Shown piece by piece: positions 5,807 to 8,555 of a stretch of 8,555 bases of DNA (the first letter of the stretch is position 1; the number at the start of each line of letters is the position of its first letter). The DNA lies in contig JAADHD010000002.1 of the NCBI GenBank assembly GCA_013152075.1, positions 1 through 8,555 of the forward strand. The letters run 5' to 3'. The stretch comes from Verrucomicrobiota bacterium. Its GTDB lineage: Bacteria; Verrucomicrobiota; Verrucomicrobiia; Verrucomicrobiales; DEV007. The notes under the pieces are model-generated. The model was not told the DNA's origin, did no database searches, and saw only the letters and a list, made by a program, of their open reading frames with translations. The translations under genes and the position numbers were made by a program.

Positions 5807-8038
5807 ATGAATAAGCACTCAATCTATACTTCCGCGTTCGTGGTATTTTGCCTCTGTCTGATGTCTCCCACTGATTTGAGTGGCGCTGAAAGTTTTGAAA
5901 TATCCAAAGCGCACCCGCGGATTCTAATCAACAGCGAGACGCTCAAAGAACTTGCAGCAAACTGCAAAGGACCACTCGCTAAAGAATACGCCGAGCTGAA
6001 ATCGAACGCCGACCGCGCCGTGAAAACGGGCCAAATTAAGTACATCGATAACAAATGGGCCACGCCAACCGATCTTTTGGCTTGCGGCATGGTCTACTTG
6101 GTTGAACGAGAAAACGGCAACCCGGATGCAGCTAAATACGCTCAGCCTGTCATCAAATGCTGGGGCGACGGCTCGCGTCTTTCTAACAAAGAAAATTGCT
6201 CCTTTGGCTACCATGCATTGGCCTACGACTGGATCTACGACGCATTAACCGAGGCACAGCGCAAACAATTCGGCAATGTCCTCGGCGATTGGTTGACTTG
6301 GTACACAGACAAAGCGGCAATAACACTGCGCGGCGGCCATTGGGAATACAATCAAACTTGGGGCGTCAACGTCATGAACGTCACACACGCACGCGACGCG
6401 ATTGTGCAAAAATTGTTTATCTCCTTGGCCATCACCGGTGCAGGCACTTCCCACGAAAAACAAGCCCAGCAATTTCTAAACTCCTGGAATACACGCATCC
6501 CTCGAGATTGCATCCCTGCCTTCAATGCCATGGGCGGTTCGTGGGCAGAAAGCCACGGCCATGGCGGATATGGTCCTATCAGGGTGATACCGTGGTCTTT
6601 TGAAGCATGGCATACGGCCACGGGCAAAAACTGGTTTGAATTGGGCGAACCTTCAACCTACTTGAAAGAAATGTCGCGTTGGCTCACCTACCTTCGAGTG
6701 CCGCACACGGGACGCCACGCTTACCTCGACGATGGCGGCGGGAGTATCTGGTCAGGATTTCAAGCCAGCGCGCCCGTCGTAGCAAAATCATTAAACGACC
6801 CGTTGGCTCAAGCTGTCACAAACGGGGCATTTGCTAACGATCAATATAAATGGGGAAGTATCTGGCAACGCCTATTAGTGAATCCGAACTTAGCGGAAAA
6901 AACACCAAGTGAAATGAAGCTACCCCTCGGCTATCTCCTCAAGGGCGCTGGTCATGTATTTATGCGATCCCGCTGGGACGATCCCAATGCGACTTGGGCT
7001 TTTTTTGGTGCTGGGCGTCACATTGCCGGACATCAGCACGATGACGAAGGACATTTCCTGATCGCCCGCCAGGGGGGGCTAGTCAGCAAAGGAGGTGGTA
7101 AAGGGGCCGGCAACGATAGTGACCACTATTGGGGTGGTTCACTCGCATTTAATGTCCTCACGATTTTTGATCCCGACGAGACCTTTCGTCGCAATAAGAA
7201 AAATGAAAACGACGGTGGCTTCCAACGACTCGTCTACAACAATAGCAAAGTAGAACGTGGTCATATTGCTGCTTTTCAACATGACAAAGAGTTCACCTAT
7301 GCCGCTGCTGATATCACCAAAGCCTACAACAGCAGCAAAGCCAAAGAAGTCACCCGCCAGTTTATTTATCTACGCAACAGCAAGAGAGGTGGCGATGAGT
7401 ATTTTGTGATCTTCGATCGCGTTCATTCCACAAATCCAGATTTTGCCAAGCACTTCATCCTGCACATGCCTGAAGAACCACGAGTCTCTGGCGAAGTCAC
7501 GGAAATAGTTGCCGGACATGTGTACGAGCATACTGGTGACAGCCTCGTCAGCACCTGGGTCAGCATGCCCAAAGACTCTGGCGAAAAAATTCCCGTACTC
7601 TCCTCGGGCCGCAGCCGCATGTTTCTCAAAACGGTTTTACCCGAACACAGTACGATCACCAAACGAGGCGGCAGCGGCCATAAAAACTGGGGGCACCCTC
7701 TCGAACCGACGGCTCAATACGATCATCACAATGCGAGTCGCGATCAAGGCCCTGTCTCCAACTGGCGTCTGGAAGTCGCGGCACCCAAAGCAGGGCGTAA
7801 CTTTTTCCTGCACGTTTTTCAGATCAGCAACGAAGGCACCAAAGAAATGGCCGATGTTCAACTCATTAAAAAGGGTCGATTCGTTGGGGTTTCGATCGGC
7901 AACTGGAAAGTCGCCTTTGCAAAAACAGGTGCCCTCAGCGGGAAAATACAAACGGCAAGCGGAGCAGCACTCAATTTGACAACAAAAGTGGAAACTGCTG
8001 CCCAATACCAACAGTGGAACCATGCCGTCGGGCCATAA
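5807..8038 (+). CDS. Heparinase II/III-like polysaccharide lyase, exported
   Basis: A 743-residue protein with a signal peptide (residues 1-27, MNKHSIY start, cleavage after SGA). Its length is close to that of heparinase II-type enzymes, which have an alpha/alpha toroid followed by a beta-sandwich and cleave uronic-acid glycosidic bonds by beta-elimination. The helical half (~30-370) contains GGHWEYNQ (H178, N182) and WAESHGHGGY (E248, H250, H252, Y255), plausible catalytic positions. The sandwich half opens with H405 and GHQHDDEGHF (H409, H411, D412, H416), matching the H-x-H-x-D-x-x-x-F type signature of the heparinase II/III C-terminal domain, where histidines bind metal or join catalysis. 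It starts 84 bases after the second sulfatase, with only weak purine-rich AAGAAAG upstream; a GGTCGACC palindrome sits at 5725-5732 in that gap. Context suggests a sulfated uronic-acid polysaccharide substrate. Family assignment is fairly secure; the substrate and residue roles are inference. Confidence 0.8.
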   Translation: MNKHSIYTSAFVVFCLCLMSPTDLSGAESFEISKAHPRILINSETLKELAANCKGPLAKEYAELKSNADRAVKTGQIKYIDNKWATPTDLLACGMVYLVERENGNPDAAKYAQPVIKCWGDGSRLSNKENCSFGYHALAYDWIYDALTEAQRKQFGNVLGDWLTWYTDKAAITLRGGHWEYNQTWGVNVMNVTHARDAIVQKLFISLAITGAGTSHEKQAQQFLNSWNTRIPRDCIPAFNAMGGSWAESHGHGGYGPIRVIPWSFEAWHTATGKNWFELGEPSTYLKEMSRWLTYLRVPHTGRHAYLDDGGGSIWSGFQASAPVVAKSLNDPLAQAVTNGAFANDQYKWGSIWQRLLVNPNLAEKTPSEMKLPLGYLLKGAGHVFMRSRWDDPNATWAFFGAGRHIAGHQHDDEGHFLIARQGGLVSKGGGKGAGNDSDHYWGGSLAFNVLTIFDPDETFRRNKKNENDGGFQRLVYNNSKVERGHIAAFQHDKEFTYAAADITKAYNSSKAKEVTRQFIYLRNSKRGGDEYFVIFDRVHSTNPDFAKHFILHMPEEPRVSGEVTEIVAGHVYEHTGDSLVSTWVSMPKDSGEKIPVLSSGRSRMFLKTVLPEHSTITKRGGSGHKNWGHPLEPTAQYDHHNASRDQGPVSNWRLEVAAPKAGRNFFLHVFQISNEGTKEMADVQLIKKGRFVGVSIGNWKVAFAKTGALSGKIQTASGAALNLTTKVETAAQYQQWNHAVGP

Positions 8039-8048
8039 CAAAGAAGAT

Positions 8049-8091
8049 ACCGCTCATTGATTGGTCCGTGAGTGTGGAACTATCGAGCGGT
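8049..8091 (+). repeat. 7-bp inverted repeat downstream of the lyase gene
   Basis: ACCGCTC (8049-8055) and GAGCGGT (8085-8091) are perfect inverted copies separated by 29 bases, starting 11 bases after the lyase gene's stop. It could fold as a long-loop hairpin at the end of the transcript. No T-run follows, so a rho-independent terminator is not supported. The right arm abuts the proposed IS end. Confidence 0.35.
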
Positions 8092-8212
8092 GCGGTAGCC
8101 AGCACTTTCGGACAGCGTCGGGACCATAAAATCACGCTGCTAATACTGAAGCGTTTTCGGCTTCGTAATCGTTGGGTGAGAGGTAACCGAGCGTCTGGTG
8201 GAGTCGCACCTA
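8091..8212 (-). mobile_element. IS3-family insertion sequence remnant (right end with transposase C-terminus)
   Basis: The minus strand encodes the tail of an IS3-type transposase (next entry), followed by about 40 bases of non-coding sequence. On the plus strand that tail begins TGCGGTAGCCAGCACTTTCG at 8091, which has the TG...CA-type end and the style of terminal inverted repeat seen in IS3-family elements. The rest of the element is absent: no second terminal repeat was found to the right, so this is a truncated relic. The exact boundary at 8091 is inference, and the right-hand breakpoint between 8212 and 8255 is unknown. Confidence 0.6.
8132..8212 (-). pseudogene. IS3-family transposase OrfB, C-terminal fragment with in-frame stop
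   Basis: Reading the minus strand from 8209 gives VRLHQTLGYLSPNDYEAEN and then SVLAA before a TGA at 8134-8132. The RLHQTLGYLSP block is the characteristic end of IS3-family OrfB integrases (after the last catalytic glutamate). The codon just upstream (8212-8210) is TAG, where an arginine is usual (N-R-V-R-L-H). Further upstream the match fades. The gene is therefore a dead fragment. It explains why the region after the lyase gene has no intact plus-strand gene. Confidence 0.65.
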
Positions 8213-8254
8213 ATTTTCGCAATGCTTCTCATGAATAACAAGCCATTTTACTGT

Positions 8255-8455
8255 TCATTTAATACGCCACTGTATGCAGAATAAACCTACCGCGAGTAAA
8301 ATAAAGATCGCTGAGACCACCCAAGATACATACGCCATTTCTCCTTCAATGCTACTGGTGCCTGAAGAAAATGCACATGCTGTTAGGAAGATAATCGAAA
8401 AACAGATGACGATACTAAAACGCCATTCATGCCATTTTTTTTTAGGAGACATCAT
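8255..8455 (-). CDS. Small hypothetical membrane protein or lipoprotein
   Basis: I do not recognise this 66-residue product (ATG at 8455). It begins with a basic stretch (SPKKKWHEWR), followed by a hydrophobic segment at about 13-30 ending in the lipobox-like LTAC (24-27), a short polar loop, and a second hydrophobic segment (YVSWVVSAIFILL...) ending in the basic tail QWRIK. This pattern fits either a two-helix hairpin with both ends in the cytoplasm or a lipoprotein cleaved before C27. The frame stays open upstream to the window edge (alternative GTG at 8539), so it could be the end of a longer protein. No good ribosome-binding site precedes ATG 8455. Its stop lies only 43 bases from the IS remnant, in the same frame. 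An overlapping plus-strand frame (8274-8501) is less protein-like. Confidence 0.4.
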   Translation of the reverse strand: MMSPKKKWHEWRFSIVICFSIIFLTACAFSSGTSSIEGEMAYVSWVVSAIFILLAVGLFCIQWRIK

Positions 8456-8479
8456 AAGCTCGTTAAGAGGTATTGTCAA
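8451..8479 (-). promoter_or_regulatory. Near-consensus sigma-70-like promoter overlapping the small gene's start
   Basis: On the minus strand TTGACA (8479-8474) is followed by a 17-base spacer and TATGAT (8456-8451), a perfect -35 and a five-of-six -10 box at ideal spacing. The -10 box overlaps the two consecutive ATG codons of the small membrane gene, so a transcript from here would start inside that gene. Either the match is coincidental, or the real gene starts elsewhere. Confidence 0.35.
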
Positions 8480-8555
8480 AAGTTGTGTTCTTGAAGGATA
8501 GATAAAAAGCGGCGTATCCTGTTGAGGTAATTTCACCACTTCAACGGCCCGACGA

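Noticed and set aside
1106..8038. Apparent shift from G-richer to C-richer coding strand along the three-gene module
   Set aside because: A few hand-checked segments gave mixed results; without a measured skew profile it is not evidence of separate origins.
7971..8222. Minus-strand frame at 7971-8222 and plus-strand frame at 8014-8238
   Set aside because: Both are out of frame with the IS3 transposase tail, overlap the lyase 3' end, and show no protein features.
8274..8501. Plus-strand 75-codon frame
   Set aside because: It overlaps the hydrophobic minus-strand frame, has no ribosome-binding site and no recognisable features; the minus strand is the better, though still weak, candidate.

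Overview
The window looks like chromosomal DNA from a marine-type Planctomycetes, Verrucomicrobia or Lentisphaerae bacterium. I infer this from gene content, not from a marker gene: two exported S1 sulfatase modules, a PQQ-type sugar dehydrogenase of the style common in those phyla, an exported FAD-dependent oxidoreductase, and a heparinase II/III-like protein. Base composition is roughly balanced by eye.

Layout. Positions 1-822 (minus strand) hold the N-terminal 274 codons of an exported PQQ-dependent sugar dehydrogenase that runs off the left edge. Positions 823-1105 are a divergent intergenic region with a good sigma-70-like promoter for the minus gene, a 7-bp hairpin over its predicted transcription start, and a perfect 10-bp tandem repeat just before the plus-strand gene. 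Three plus-strand genes follow, probably co-transcribed: a 1009-residue fusion of an FAD-dependent oxidoreductase to a sulfatase (1106-4135), an iduronate-2-sulfatase-like sulfatase (4166-5722; true start possibly TTG at 4199), and a 743-residue heparinase II/III-like polysaccharide lyase (5807-8038). Downstream lies the decayed end of an IS3-family insertion sequence (about 8091-8212, minus strand). A small, low-confidence two-segment membrane protein or lipoprotein (8255-8455, minus strand) follows, with a near-consensus promoter oddly overlapping its start.

How the genes could work together. All four large products begin with signal peptides, so they should act outside the cytoplasmic membrane. 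Two sulfatases with different active-site signatures plus a heparinase-like lyase fit breakdown of a sulfated, uronic-acid-containing polysaccharide: sulfate removal, lyase cleavage, and possibly oxidation of released sugars by the FAD and PQQ enzymes. The most unusual feature is the covalent joining of the FAD oxidoreductase and the sulfatase in one exported polypeptide, which suggests coupled oxidation and desulfation of the same glycan. That coupling is a hypothesis. No transporter, regulator, sulfatase-maturation enzyme, RNA gene or CRISPR array was seen.
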